DNA of 64,000 bases from Homarus americanus (GCF_018991925.1 NW_024735503.1:2228907-2292906), one strand, 5' to 3'. Shown: positions 11,590 to 23,672, numbered from the stretch's first letter. Notes: a model not told the origin generated them from the sequence alone. Made by a program: numbers and translations.

Positions 11590-13880
11590 CGACTTCACAT
11601 TAATGAACTGTCGTAAAATGAGAGATGTTCCTCTAGAGAAATAACCTGTGAAAAATTGAGCAACTAATTTGAGCAACGAAAGAGAACTTTTTTCTTTTTT
11701 TCATATTTGAGGAAGAGAGACACGAGCGATCATCTTTAAACTCGTTGGTTTTATGAGGACTTGTCTAAGGTAGTCTTCCCTTATAGAAACATACAGTATA
11801 TCGAAGCGAAATTTTCCCCAATAATATATTGCTAATACAATTATTCTCAGTAATGCGACTTGTATCACGACTCTGGTGCCACAGATTCAGTTTCTTTACT
11901 TTAGTTACTTATACTTCATCTTTTATCACCAAAGTAGACGTAGAAGATGCATGTTCTTTCGAGAAATTACCACTTTTGTTACAACACCATTAAGATATAT
12001 TACCATACACCTAAACCGACTAAACAGTGAATATTTAAACATATCAATGCAAGTATCCCAGCTTGACATTTGACCTTCACCTCACAGAGAGGCTCGTAAC
12101 AGTCAGTGGTCAGCTCCTCTGACGCCACAGACTTAACCTCACGACACAGTCAGACTCGGTCACCAATAAGACGAGTATTATAATATGTGCGAGTCATAAA
12201 GTGAATAACTCTCAACACTCCTATAATATCTCCCTCGCTTCACTCAACGTTAATGCTCAGGGAGTTCATCTCTCTGACAAAGACATTTATGCAATTTCTC
12301 GAGATAAGAATGTGAAGGCGATCAAAGGCAGTGTCAGCCTCCTTGTGTACCAGATGATTAGTATTTACTGAGCCGTATTCACGTTGCCTCTAAGGGACCG
12401 TCAGGCTTGTGTAACCCTGTTATAGTGGTCTTCATTGCAACATAAAAGTTGGTGGCAGCTATCATGAACCTGACTATGATGTGGTTATGACAACTTTTAG
12501 GAGTGAGCTGGGGGCAGTAAAGGTGGTTCTTCAGCCTCGGTCGTCAGCTAGTAGTGGTGGTCACACTCGAAGACTCACACCAACTACCGAAGGAAAAATG
12601 CTTACGTGTTTTCCTTTTTCTTCCCTCTATGACTGCTCTTTGTGATATACACCAAACTTACTGTACCATCTTTAGCTTTTTATTTCAATCAGATTGCAAT
12701 AGTATTTTTCATCCATGATTTGTCAATTTTAGATTAAGTGTATGCATTAGCAATGATACACGCCTTAGTTGCAGTAATTTCGCAAACAAAAATTACATTA
12801 GCATTTAAGCATTAGTCTTATACCTAATGATGTAATCTCGTATTGCTTACACCTTCACGTATGCGAGTATATTCTCCACAAGACACTACATGGACACAAC
12901 TGAATTCATTTACGAAATAAACATTATGAAGTGATGATCATTGGTCATTCCTTGTGTGTCCGCCATCTGTAGTCCTCTAGATGGTTGGTTACTCATATGT
13001 TTGTGAAGACTTGGTGTACATTTCTATATATAACTTAAATACAGTTTTATTATAAGTCATAGAGAGTAAACAAACATCTCTCTTTATATTCACCTACAGG
13101 CATATGAAGTCTCGTAGGTGTGACAGACTGACAACGTGTTAATCAAAGGAGTAATAATAATGAGACCACCTTTCCCACTTTTCTTACTCTCAGGTTCTTA
13201 TTTTCCTCTCGTTCTAAACTTTCATTCATCTATTCTAATAAAAAATTATTAACTCTGCACTAAGTCTTACACTCTCTCTCCCGTGTCATGGACTTTCGGC
13301 TCTCTGTCAGTGCTCAGGTGAGTGTGTCCTCTCCGTGAGCGACGTGGCCACTGTCCCCGACCAGCTGCAGCTCGTGATGAATGGGTCACCACCACCAGAG
13401 GACAGTAATTGTTGCTCGGTAAAATATTGTCTCGACATTAATGCTTCGGTAGGAAAAAGTATTGTGTGTTACATAACAGGATTATATCTGCAACAGGTTT
13501 GAAAAATCTCTTTATAGTCCGCTTAATCCTTTTAACACGAAGCAGCGCAATAATTTCAGCCGCATCTTAGGTATACAGTATATACACTGTAAGAAAGCTT
13601 CTCTGTCTGTATTGTCATTGGAAGGTTAACACCAAGCATCACATCAGAGGGACTTACCTGGTACGTAGGAAAAGTTGGGAGGGTGAAATTGTTCTAATAT
13701 AGCGCCATAGTCTTATTCTACGACACTCTGATACCCCACTAGGCCTATAGTGTTTTGTGTTGGGGTGAGTATTGAGTTTACGGTGTTTATCTGTTATTTT
13801 TTGTTTCTTTCTCTGACCACTACATTCATGATAGGCGGTGGACTACCAGCTGAGTGATGGGAGCCTTCATTTACATACAC
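11590..13880. other. Long unique stretch, nothing recognised
   Basis: About 2.3 kb with only short accidental open frames and no recognised motif. If a host exon is hidden here I could not see it. Confidence 0.5.
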
Positions 13881-13889
13881 CCCATCTCT

Positions 13890-14250
13890 TACGCCCCTTC
13901 CCTCACACCCTCCTCACACCCCTCCCCACACCCTCCCTCACACCCCCTCCCTCACACCCTTCCCTCGCACCCCCTCCCTCACACCCCTCCCTCACACCCT
14001 CCCTCACACCCTCCTCACACCCTCCCTCACACCCTCCTCACACCCCTCCTCACACTCCCTCCCACATAACCCTCCCCGTTACACACACACACACACACAC
14101 ACCCGGCCACCCTCACCCTCCCTTCCTACCCTCAATCACCCCAACTCCCCCCTTACCCACTCCCTCCCTCACCCCTCCCCACCCTCACCCCCTCCCCACC
14201 CCCTCACCCCTCCCACCCTCACCCCTCTTCCACCCTCACCTACCCCTTCT
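13890..14250. repeat. C-rich minisatellite built on cacaccctccct
   Basis: Imperfect tandem words cacaccctcc, cacacccctcc and ctcaccc fill about 350 bases, with a short (CA)n run near 14081-14101. The plus-strand 156-residue Pro/Ser/His frame is a product of the array. Confidence 0.9.
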
Positions 14251-14586
14251 GATGCACTGTTTGGGGACCATATCGGCCCCTCTGATGGAAAGGGTCAATA
14301 AAATATAAAAAATCGTATCGGAAATAACTCGGGTTTGATTTTTTGGAAGACGCTCGAACTCTAAAGTAGATACACGGTGGCAATAGTCCAAAGACCTTCG
14401 TGAAAAAGTTTCGGGAGGAAAAAAAAAGGGCGAAAAGACGAGGATAGTTCACGAGGATTTAGGATTTATACCTGGGTAGTGAACGGGAGTTGCTGGTGTA
14501 GCGATCCTCCACAGTCTTAGTGAGGCAGTAAATAATGGAGGTGGTCGTTTATGAGCTATCAACCATGGCTGGGGTAGCTAGTTAAC

Positions 14587-14672
14587 ACCTCTGTTAGTTT
14601 ACACCTCTGTTAGTTTACACCTCTGCTAGTTTACACCTTTGTTAACTTACACCCTTACTAGTTTACACCCTG
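14587..14672. repeat. 16-bp tandem repeat
   Basis: Five imperfect copies of cacctctgttagttta, diverging toward the right end. Confidence 0.88.
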
Positions 14673-14674
14673 GT

Positions 14675-15125
14675 ATATTATGACCTAACCATTTTAAACC
14701 CCGGGTATCTGACACTCCCTCAGGCCAGAATATAACTCTTGCAACTTTATATGAGTCATAGTATGAGGAACCGCTTATACTTTTATCAGTATTATTCAGG
14801 TTTCTGGTCCTACAGATATAAGTGTAAGTGTCAGTGGAAGTGTTACAACAAGCAAAACACCTCAACATCAGTCCTATTTCTCCCTTACCAATAGTATGAA
14901 CAAGATTGATAGTATCCCCAGGGTCGCCATTTGTCATACAGATTGATAATGTTTGTCCATGATTTTCGTTTTGTTATTGTTAAGTTTTTTTTACCCCAAA
15001 GTGAATACGTATATTTTAATTTTTTGCTCTTTATGTAAAACAAAACGATAAGAAACCGAACCCAACCGAACGGAACCGAACCGAATCAAATGCAAAAAAA
15101 GTACAATAACATTAACTATGATACC
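14675..15125. other. Unique DNA, nothing firmly recognised
   Basis: A minus-strand open frame at 14647-14937 (96 residues, several Cys) has no domain I can name. A short poly(T) and a degenerate aaccgaacc run occur near 14985-15085. Confidence 0.5.
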
Positions 15126-15132
15126 TCGTTCA

Positions 15133-15520
15133 TCACCATATACACCAACACTAATGCCCTCATCACCACCATATACACCAACACTAATGCCCTCATCACC
15201 ACCATATACACCAACACTAATGTCCTCATCACCACCATATACACCAACACTAATGCCCTCATCACCACCATATACACCAACACTAATGCCCTCATCATCA
15301 CCATATACACCAACACTAAAGCCCTCATCACCACCATATACACCAACACCAATGCCCTCATCACCACCATATACACCAACACTAATGCCCTCATCACCAC
15401 CATATACACCAACACAATGCCCTCATCACCACCATATACACCAACACTAATGCCCTCATCACCACCATATACACCAACACCAATGCCCCTACCATATACA
15501 CCAACACTAATGCCCTCATC
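15133..15520. repeat. 33-bp minisatellite open on both strands
   Basis: About twelve tandem copies of a 33-bp unit with core ccatatacaccaacactaat followed by gccctcatcac. Because 33 is a multiple of three, each frame reads an 11-residue repeat: plus YTNTNALITTI, another plus frame rich in Pro, and a minus frame rich in Met/Val/Leu. These give 169-, 110- and 99-residue frames. No start context, signal or non-repeat domain supports a gene. Confidence 0.95.
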
Positions 15521-15671
15521 ACAAGCCTTAGTTTTGTGGGTTAAAAATGTGTTAAAATATTCAGAGGACCTCCGACCTTTTCAACGTATGCTCTCATAAA
15601 AAATAACGCAGTCGTATTTCAACGGGCTGCACTCTGTTACATTAAACATGAAGAGAATATAGAAGTTCCGT

Positions 15672-15673
<2 letters not shown>

Positions 15674-15733
<60 letters not shown>
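15674..15733. repeat. (AG)n microsatellite
   Basis: About 60 bases of AG dinucleotides with a single interruption (agaagag). Confidence 0.96.
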
Positions 15734-15735
<2 letters not shown>

Positions 15736-15786
15736 ACTGGCTGTAATAGCATCATTTGGTTTATTTACAAAAATCCCTCTAGCTGG

Positions 15787-16618
15787 TGTGATGATGGCCA
15801 CCTAGTGTGGTAATGATGGCCACTTAGTGTGTGGTGATGATGGCCACTTAGTGTGTGTGGTAGATGATGGCCACCTTAGTGTGTGTGGTGATGATGGCCA
15901 CTTAGTGTGTGGTGATGATGGCCACCTAGTGTGTGGTGATGTTGGTCACCTAGTGTGTGGTGATGATGGCCACCTAGTGTGTGGTGATGATGGCCACCTA
16001 GTGTGTGGCGATGATGGCCACCTAGTGTGTGGTGATGATGGCCACCTAGTGTGTGGTGATGATGGCCACCTAGTGTGTGGTGATGATGGCCACCTAGGTG
16101 TGTGGCGATGATGGCCACCTATGTGTGTGTGTGGCGATGATGGCCACCTAGTGTGGTGATGTTCGCCACCCAGTGTGGCGATGATGGCCACCTAGTGTGT
16201 GGTGATGATGGCCACCTAGTGTGTGGCGATGATGGCCACCTAGGTGTGTGGTGATGATACACCTAGTGTGTGGCGATGATGGCCACCTAGTGTGTGTGAG
16301 ATGTTCGCCACCTAGTGTGTGGTGATGATGGAATACCCAGTGTGTGGTGATGATGGCCAACCAGTGTGGCGATGATGGCTGCCTAGTGTGGTGATGTTCG
16401 CCACCTAGTGTGTGGTGATGATGGCCACCTAGTGTGTGGCGATGATGGCCACCTAGTGTGTGGTGATGATGGCCCCCAGTGTGTGGCGATGATGGCCACC
16501 TAGTGTGTGAGATGATGGCCACCTAGTGTGTGGTGATGATGGCCACCTAGTGTGTGGCGATGATGGCCACCTAGTGTGTGGTGATGATGGCCACCTAGTG
16601 TGTGGCGATGATGGCTGC
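15787..16618. repeat. 24-bp minisatellite, about 34 copies
   Basis: The largest tandem array in the window by copy number. The core is gatgatggccacctagtgtg followed by tggt or tggc. Variants include gatgttcgccacc and gatgatggctgcc, and some units are shortened to 22 bases, which shifts the frame. The 24-base unit keeps long His-rich minus-strand frames and a GDDGHLVC plus-strand frame open by chance. Confidence 0.96.
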
Positions 16619-16624
16619 CTTGAA

Positions 16625-17845
16625 CTAAATATAGATTAATAGTTGTGTTCATATTTTATCGGACCAATTTCCTCTTCTTTAGTAACACGATACATTACAA
16701 TATCTCTTTCAGGATCACAAACCTCTGCTATATAATGAACAAACTGACAAAGTTTCCGTCAATTAATAACAATAATTAACACCTCTGAATTAAACTGATG
16801 AGAACTGTCATCTTTATATATTTAGTTAAGAAGATCCAAATTGCTTTATAGTAATTCCAAATAATGTTTAGTTTGGATTTGAATTGTAAAATTATTCATA
16901 AATGACAATGTGAGTTGGTAACTAACCTGGAGCTATGACGATGCTTTCACAATTAATTTATACTTCCTGTGAATTAAAAACAATTTATCAATTTTGTTCA
17001 GTTGCATCACCATGACAAGTCTAATTAGTGCAACACATAAAGGATGAATTCATTCTGAAATCCCACTTTCTAACAGAGATCACATTAGAGGACTTATTTC
17101 ATTATCTTAGTTTAGGGGATTAGGGATTACAACCTAGACTAATCCCTAAAAGTACCGACTAGGAATTAAATTCACTTACAAGATGACTGATACAATAGCA
17201 ATCCAAAGTCCGTGTCAGCAACATACTCCCAGGAAGGTCAGGTAAATGAATACTACAAGCTGGTGGTCTCAGTTTACAACCCGACACCCAGGTGAAAAAT
17301 TGTTTACTTCGGCTTCATAGTTGTGAACAAGTAAGTCAAGGATTTACCACAGTGTGCGGTATGTCTCAAGGTGCTTTCAGGAGGAACTATTTAATCTTTT
17401 CTACTAAAAAGCTTTCTCCAGCTGCCTTCCCCAACTTTCTGACAAAAACCCGTCATATTTCTAGAGAAAGTCGCTTGTTCTCAAACGTATTCGGCTTAAA
17501 CATGACGGTCTGATGCATAAGAAAAATGAAGCTAACCTCCGTGCGTTGTATGCGGCTGTTGTGAGAGTTGTACAAGATAAAAAGCCTCACACAATAACTA
17601 AAACTCGGGTATCGCCATGATGTTGTTGGGGGGAGAGTGCCGCGCACACTGTCGTTATCGACTGTTGCTGTGCGTTAAGGAATCTACGATTTATCAGACA
17701 TTATTAAATGTCAGTTCAGCTTGATGAGTCACCTATATATCTAGTTGTGATCAGCTGCTTGTCTGCTCTTGGTACATAAATGACTCAGATTTTAAAGAAA
17801 TTTATATTAACACTTCATGAGAGGAAAAGAAGACGCCTGTGAAGC
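16625..17845. other. AT-rich DNA, nothing recognised
   Basis: Only short chance frames. No repeat match to other parts of the window was noticed. Confidence 0.5.
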
Positions 17846-17849
17846 AGTA

Positions 17850-17885
17850 TCCAACTTCTTCTTCTTTAAAGAAGAAGAAGTTGGA
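17850..17885. repeat. Perfect 36-bp palindrome
   Basis: Reads tccaacttcttcttcttt and then its exact reverse complement with no spacer, so it is a zero-loop inverted repeat of 18-base arms. It could extrude as a cruciform or cause replication slippage. No transposon body was recognised around it. Confidence 0.92.
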
Positions 17886-18129
17886 GAAATATGGTGAGAT
17901 ATATAACAGATGGAGTGAGTCTCTGAAGTGCTGGAGTGATGGTGTAGAGTCCTCGCACGGGTGAGGGCGGCCAACCTCAGCACGAACAAGATGCATGACT
18001 TGGTTCACTATTATACTGAGCCCCAAAGATTCTGCCTCCAGTGCGGCGTAAAACTGTATTTGACTATGTTATAACTATGGTGAGCTTGATCATATACTGT
18101 ACAGGCTTCCTGTGTCAACCATTAGATGC

Positions 18130-18770
18130 CGGGGAAGATTCGCTCATCTTCCACACGGAGTAACACGGTGGCTCGGGTCACGACACTGAAGAGAGAGTTT
18201 AAAGACTTGTTCAACACGAGTGAGGAGAGGAATCAGGGAAGTTGGTAAACAAACTATCAGGTGGCAGATGGATGCCAACACTGTCTCTCCTCTATGCACT
18301 TAGCAAAGCATCCAAATGTTGCTCGACTACTGTGATGGAATTCTTCAACATAGTAAGAACTTTTAGGATGGAACTCGAGCTCTAGCAAAAATAAGTCAAA
18401 TTAGACCGATTTGATCTCATTGAAACATGAGTGACAGCTTGAGGTGGACGAGATCGGTGTCATCAGTCAGAAGTTGGATTTCCTGTTTTCCAGAGGTCAT
18501 TGACTTTGACTCACAGCTCAATCCAAATCCTTCATGACGGAGTCTCCATCACTTTCAGGTGAAATACCAGACGAATACGTCGATCATGTCCGTGACTCCA
18601 CCGCAAGAAATTCTTTCGAGAGTTTGTCATTGACAAACTTCTGGTCGACAATGAATCTATCTTACCCAACTGTGGCGAAGAAAAACGTAGAAAACCTTCA
18701 GATGTTTCCGTCAACTTACCTCTGCCAGCACTCATTCTCAGCACTGTGCAATATTAACACCAAAACTTAG
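18130..18770 (+). pseudogene. hAT-like transposase C-terminal remnant (ZBED5/FAM200-type)
   Basis: At 18534-18770 the plus-strand frame reads IPDEYVDHVRDSTARNSF, then NFWSTMNLSYPTVAKK, then FPSTYLCQHSFSALCNINTK. From family knowledge this follows the C-terminal dimerisation region of hAT-derived ZBED5/SCAND3-like proteins, whose hallmark is FW...YP.l...A...LLPF.TTYLCE.GFSAL..IKTK. About 400 bases upstream, weak in-register words after cttccacacggagt resemble the usual LxFHTEVRWL block, but stops and shifts interrupt it. The hAT DDE catalytic core is not recognisable. I read it as a decayed transposon or processed domesticated copy; it could also be an exon of a divergent host gene, which I consider less likely. 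Confidence 0.6.
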
Positions 18771-18825
18771 CCAAGGGTCAAGTTGATGGTGGCGAGAATA
18801 CAGACCCAGTCCCCTCATTAACTTG

Positions 18826-19088
18826 TAGTGTTGTATGGTAGTGTTGTATGGTAGTGTTGTATGGTAGTGTTGTATGGTAGTGTTGTATGGCAGTGTTGTA
18901 TGGTAGTGTTGTATGGTAGTGTTGCATGGTAGTGTTGTATGGTAGTGTTGTATGGTAGTGTTGTATGGTAGTGTTGTAGTCGTGTTGTATGGTAGTGTTG
19001 TATGGTAGTGTTGTATGTCAGTGTTGCATGGTAGTGTTGTATGGTAGTGTTGTATGGTAGTGTTGTATGGTAGTGTTGTATGTCAGTG
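18826..19088. repeat. 15-bp minisatellite
   Basis: About 17 copies of gtagtgttgtatggt, with variants gtcagtgttg, gcatggt and one shortened unit (gtagtcgtgttg). Confidence 0.96.
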
Positions 19089-19094
19089 TTGGAA

Positions 19095-20660
19095 CAGATT
19101 AATAGGTTCCTAGAGTATGGATGCCGATTATTTTTGCGTCATCGTTTCATTAATTGTATAAGCCATTTGAGGATTTAGAAAAGAGAAATATTTATACTCC
19201 CGTAATTACCACAAGTTGAACGAGAAAATTATTAAATTAGTTTTACTTCATAATTCAGGAAAAGCTTTCATTATGCCGTATACTTTGATGCGGACTTAAG
19301 CACCATGAATAATATGTTTAGGGTCTGAAAGCGAGCAGACATGTGCTTCGATTTGTGTACAACCAAAGTCCTTTAATACGTTGACCTAAAGAAGAAGGAA
19401 AGTGTTGACTGCTTAAAATTGAATATAATAAATTTATCTTCTCATTTCTGATACAATTTATATCACTTTTGATCATCATAATGTTCATATGTTTGCCTAT
19501 GTGTGTGTGGATGTGTGGGTTAATGATTCCTTAATGTTGTTGACTTGTAGGTTATTGGTGATGTCAATGATTAGAGTGTTGGTAGGGTAGACTGTTATTA
19601 ACTAGTGATGTTACTACGTATAAAATGAATCACTAATGCTGCTGATATATACAGTACACTGTGTCTAAGGTGGCTCCGATGTACTGTATAAAAAGGTTCA
19701 CTGGTGTCAGCTGTAGGGGAGTGATGGTATACATATGACTCCTGTGGTATCTGAGTACCTCCTTGAAGACGGTAATAAGAGTCCTAGTGTTCATCCTTTA
19801 GCCAATATGGGTACAGAAGATCATTACAGTGCAATATAGCTACAGTGCTTCACCTTGTACTAACAGTGTGGATTAAATAGCTCGCGGGTCGTCTACGTGT
19901 GATATCTCGGTTCGATATAAAGATCTCTGTTTCCTCTTTCATTGGAGGGACTTGAGGTGACTGATGAGACAATGGCAAGGAAGCTTCAGTCTCTCCTCTT
20001 AAGCTGAGTGTGGATGGATGCAACTGAGGTCAAGGTCAAGCCAGAAGAGGTTCATCTTGGGGTAGAGAGTGAAGGGTGCCTGACAGTGGTGTGTGGAGAC
20101 TGGCAGTGTAAGGTTGGGTTAGGTTAGGTTATGGAAAGCTTTTCACTACACAATTATTATCCACGGAGACGTCCACCATATTGATGTGTGTATGTGTGTG
20201 TAGCATCTTGGATAATTTTTTTTATCAGTCTTCGTACAGCGAAATAAAAGCTGTAAGTTAAGGAAATGGTTAACTCAGTTACAAGGAACAACCCGGGAAG
20301 ACTGGACATTAACCACCTGCACTGGCGAACCATTACCCAGCAATACGATCCACCACTTGACTAACATTTATGACCTCAATTACTACGAGGTGGACAGCGG
20401 CAAATGGAGTGAAGAAACATAGTCATAACTTCCTTCACTCTGCCCAGGCGAGTTTGATGGCTACTACACCGGCAATGTTTATGCCTTCGTCTTGTTGCGC
20501 TGACAGTGAACGGGAGGAAAAAATACCATTACAGATGTGTTTTGTCTGACAGCGGAGAGACATACGGAGGGAATGTTTTCTTACAGCGCAACAAGACGAG
20601 CATAATGTAGAATATTGTGAGGTAACACCATCATGTGTAGCAAGGTGGCAACAAACTTAC
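19095..20660. other. Unique DNA with one tiny TTAGG-like run
   Basis: No gene recognised. At about 20113-20131 there is a short gggttaggttaggtta run, the same word as in the larger telomere-like array at 23131. Confidence 0.55.
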
Positions 20661-20669
20661 TTTAGGGCA

Positions 20670-21165
20670 TTGAAGTGACCAGTGATTCCAGAGCGTTAGC
20701 TGGTCCGGTGCCGCTGGTCACTGGTAACGTCAGAGAGAACACTAGCATTATTCTCCTGTCTCCCCAGCGGACTCAGAGGATGGAACGGAGACTACGTTGG
20801 CGAAAGTTGTCATATGTCTTGAGGTGTCTCCTTTATGTGACCCATGTCTCACTGTCACACGAGAGGGTGTGGAGGACCACTGCTCGATAGACGTGCAGCT
20901 TTGTTGATAATTTCAACTCCACTCAACTGAGGACATTGGTGCACAGTCTGCCAGAGGTCTAGGAGGAAAATCCAATCACATGTTGAATTTCCTCATTGAT
21001 GACTGCAATGGTAGACAGGTGGGAGCCAAGGTACAGGAAATGGTTAAGGATGGAAAGGATAGTTCCATTAATTTGGATGGACGGTGAAGGTATGGCTGAA
21101 CCAGGGACACCTTCTGTCGTGTGTACATTCATCTCAAGGTAATAGGGGAACCCGTTATTGAGTAG
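20670..21165 (-). pseudogene. LINE reverse-transcriptase C-terminal fragment, copy A
   Basis: Minus-strand translation shows NHFLYLGSHLSTIAVINEEI, then, after stops, LSTKLHVYRAVV, SETWVT and LRSILRVRWGD. These are the post-RT thumb and tail words of a common LINE family and match the second copy at 30431-31744 (FQYLGSHLSTTVDIDEEIQ, KLHVYRAVVPPTLLYGSETW, LRSILQVRWED). The fragment lacks the RT catalytic core, is broken by stop codons, and at its 5' side runs directly into the 30-bp minisatellite. It is a dead, 5'-truncated copy. Confidence 0.82.
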
Positions 21166-21177
21166 GTGAGAGTAGGG

Positions 21178-21670
21178 AGACAAGGGTGATGGGAGGTGAG
21201 GAGGGGAGGCAGGGGTGATGGGAGGTGAGGATGGTGAGGCAGGGGTGATGGAAGGTGAGGATGGTGAGGATGGTGAGGCAGGGGTGATGGAAGTGAGGAT
21301 GGTGAGGCAGGGGTAATGGGAGGTGAGGATGGTGAAGCAGGGGTGATGGAAGGTGAGGATGGTGAGGCAGGGGTGATGGAAGGTGAGGATGGTGAGGCAG
21401 GGGTGATGGAAGGTGAGGATGGTGAGGCAGGGGTAATGGGAGGTGAGGATGGTGAAGCAGGGGTGATGGAAGGTGAGGATGAGGCAGGGTGATGGAAGGT
21501 GAGGATGGTGAGGCAGGGGTGATGGAAGGTGAGGATGGTGAAGCAGGGATGATGGAAGGTGAGGATGGGAGGCAGGGTGATGGAAGGTGAGGATGGTGAG
21601 GCAGGGGTGATGGAAGGTGAGGATGGTGAGGCAGAGGGTGATGGAAGGTGAGGATGGTGAGGCAGGGGTG
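21178..21670. repeat. 30-bp minisatellite beside a LINE fragment
   Basis: About 17 copies of a 30-bp unit with core gtgaggatggtgaggcaggg and then gtgatggaag. Variants carry gaagcagggg or gtaatggga, and some units lose a few bases. The 251- and 183-residue minus-strand frames across it are Ser/Pro/His repeats fused by chance to the neighbouring LINE remnant. Confidence 0.95.
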
Positions 21671-21699
21671 AATGATTCATATTTCGTCACAATACATAA

Positions 21700-23125
21700 A
21701 ACAACAGCACTCATACAAGATAGACGTATATAACATTATAACATTACGGTCACATGTTACATAATATATTCACATAAGACTCACAGTGACATCATAAAGA
21801 CTATACAAGTTGACGACTATCCTAAACATAAGTTATAAAAAGAGGGAGGAAAAACGACTATTTCGGTAGGTAAGATTAGGTTAGAGTAGGTCAGGTCAGA
21901 TCAGATCAGGTCAGGTCAGATCAGGTCAGGCTGTAGGTTAGGTTTGATAGCGACAAAGAAGTAAACCATTTCTGACTCCCAGGAGAAGTCTGCCGTGGAG
22001 TGTCGTGTGTTGGGGGCAGTAGAGAGCGGCGGCCTAATTAAAAACTCTCTTTGGAGCCGAAAATTCTTTTGTGAAATGTCCTAGAGGGTTAACCGCTCTA
22101 CGGCACATTGTAAGCATATGATAAGGTAATGAGGAGAGAGAGAGAGAGAGAGAGGGAACCCTGAGATACAAGCTAAGGTGAAGTAGGTTGTAGCCCATCG
22201 TGGTTCAGAGGATGAACGGCCTGACTACCCGGGACCCAGAGGCGGAAATTGTCTACACATTAGAACAATGGAAATATCTCCGTTGTTGTCACAGTTAAGT
22301 AAATTACCCTTTGTCCTTCAGATAGAAATAATCTGGTTACCCATTGATTCAGGCGTCGTGTGATGAAGTTAACACCATCGACCTGAGGTAGAAATACTGC
22401 TATAGTAATTTCTTCCATCCGTCAAAGGTTTTACGAAATATCACTTGAATCAACTAAAGCGTTTAATGGCATGGTTAACCTCAGTGTGTATTTATTGTCC
22501 AGTATTTGTGAATTTAAAATGTGTTAACTATAAGGCAGAGATTATTAAGACGCACAGTACACAAAATTAATATTTATTTTCCGGTTTGCTCAATAAAACC
22601 AATTTATGGTTTTCAAAATTTGTCTCAAAAAGGAACTTTATATAAATTTATTCCATGAAAGAAAATATTTTTTATATAACGTAACATCTGATATGCTTTA
22701 GATAAAACTTATAAATTATATTAAATTTTATAAATAATAATTTAATCCTGGTAGAAGAGATTCAAAAGAAAAAACAAGATTTTATTTCTTATATCTTTTC
22801 AGCCACAGTATTTGGAGCCTCTTGAAAAACATGTAAATTTTAAAGTAGTAATTAGTATCCTAGAGAATATTCTATACTGAAACTGAGCAGAGAAATTGAC
22901 ACACGATGAGGAATAAGATTTTTTGTTTTAATATTCTAAATCTTTTTTAATAATAGTCCCATAATTGGTCTCGGTCTCATCTCGAGTACATCACTCATTA
23001 TAGAACGTCTTACAAGTCTAATTATTTTGTATTAATCCCTAACAACTTTACATACGTCTGTTAGGTAATGTAAAGTAAATCTAAATAATGTACCAGTTAG
23101 GAACAGTTAACCGTACAGTATCTTA
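21700..23125. other. Unique DNA with a degenerate ggtcaggtcagatc run
   Basis: At about 21875-21945 there is a ggttag/ggtcag/gatcag degenerate run, and at 22135-22155 an (AG)n tract. The stretch 22400-23125 is very AT-rich. No gene recognised. Confidence 0.55.
22197..22260 (+). other. Weak tRNA-like A-box word
   Basis: The sequence tggttcagagg fits the polymerase III A-box pattern TRGYNNARNNG, but I see no matching B box or cloverleaf. Could be a decayed SINE head or chance. Confidence 0.15.
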
Positions 23126-23130
23126 ATCAG

Positions 23131-23401
23131 ATTAGGTTAGGTTAGGATAGCTTAAGTTAGGTTAGTTTAGGTTAGGTTAGACTAGGTTAGGTTAGACTAG
23201 GTTAGGTTAGACTAGGTTAGGTTAGGATAGCTTAAGTTAGGTTAGGTTAGACTAGGTTAGGTTAGACTAGGTTAGGTTAGGATAGCTTAGGTTAGGTTAG
23301 GTTAGGTTAGACTAGGTTAGGTTAGGATAGCTTAAGTAAGGTTAGTTTAGGTTTGGGTTAGACTAAGTTAGGTTAGGTTAGGTTAGACTAGGTTAGGTTA
23401 T
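23131..23401 (+). repeat. Interstitial TTAGG-type telomere-like array
   Basis: About 270 bases dominated by ggttaggttag, the arthropod telomere word TTAGG. It is not pure: gactaggttaggttag and gttaggatagcttaagttag recur in a larger alternating pattern, so a higher-order unit has been duplicated. Small runs of the same word occur near 20116, 26774 (plus) and 27985 (reverse complement). Confidence 0.9.
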
Positions 23402-23671
23402 GTTGTAATATTCCTCATCGGATGTCAATAACATTCTCATGTTATGGAAAACGAGTATATTTTACCTGGTGTTGACATTATGAAAAATATACAATATCCA
23501 CCTGTCCTCCTCACTTGAAGTAAATACCACGTGTCAAAACCTGAAGCTGGGAGAGGTTGTGGTGATACTCACACCTTTACCTGTACAATTTAATCATCAG
23601 GTTGCCTCTGGTTTATTACAGTGTTAACGTTGTGATTTATGCTCGTGTTCCCTTCCTGTGATACCCTTCCT

Positions 23672-23672
<1 letters not shown>

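Noticed and set aside
14647..14937. 96-residue minus-strand frame with several Cys
   Set aside because: Considered as a possible exon because of ggtaag and ctgtag words inside it, but no family was recognised and those words are common by chance.
20959..21714. 251-residue minus-strand frame
   Set aside because: Chance fusion of the 30-bp minisatellite with the LINE copy A remnant.
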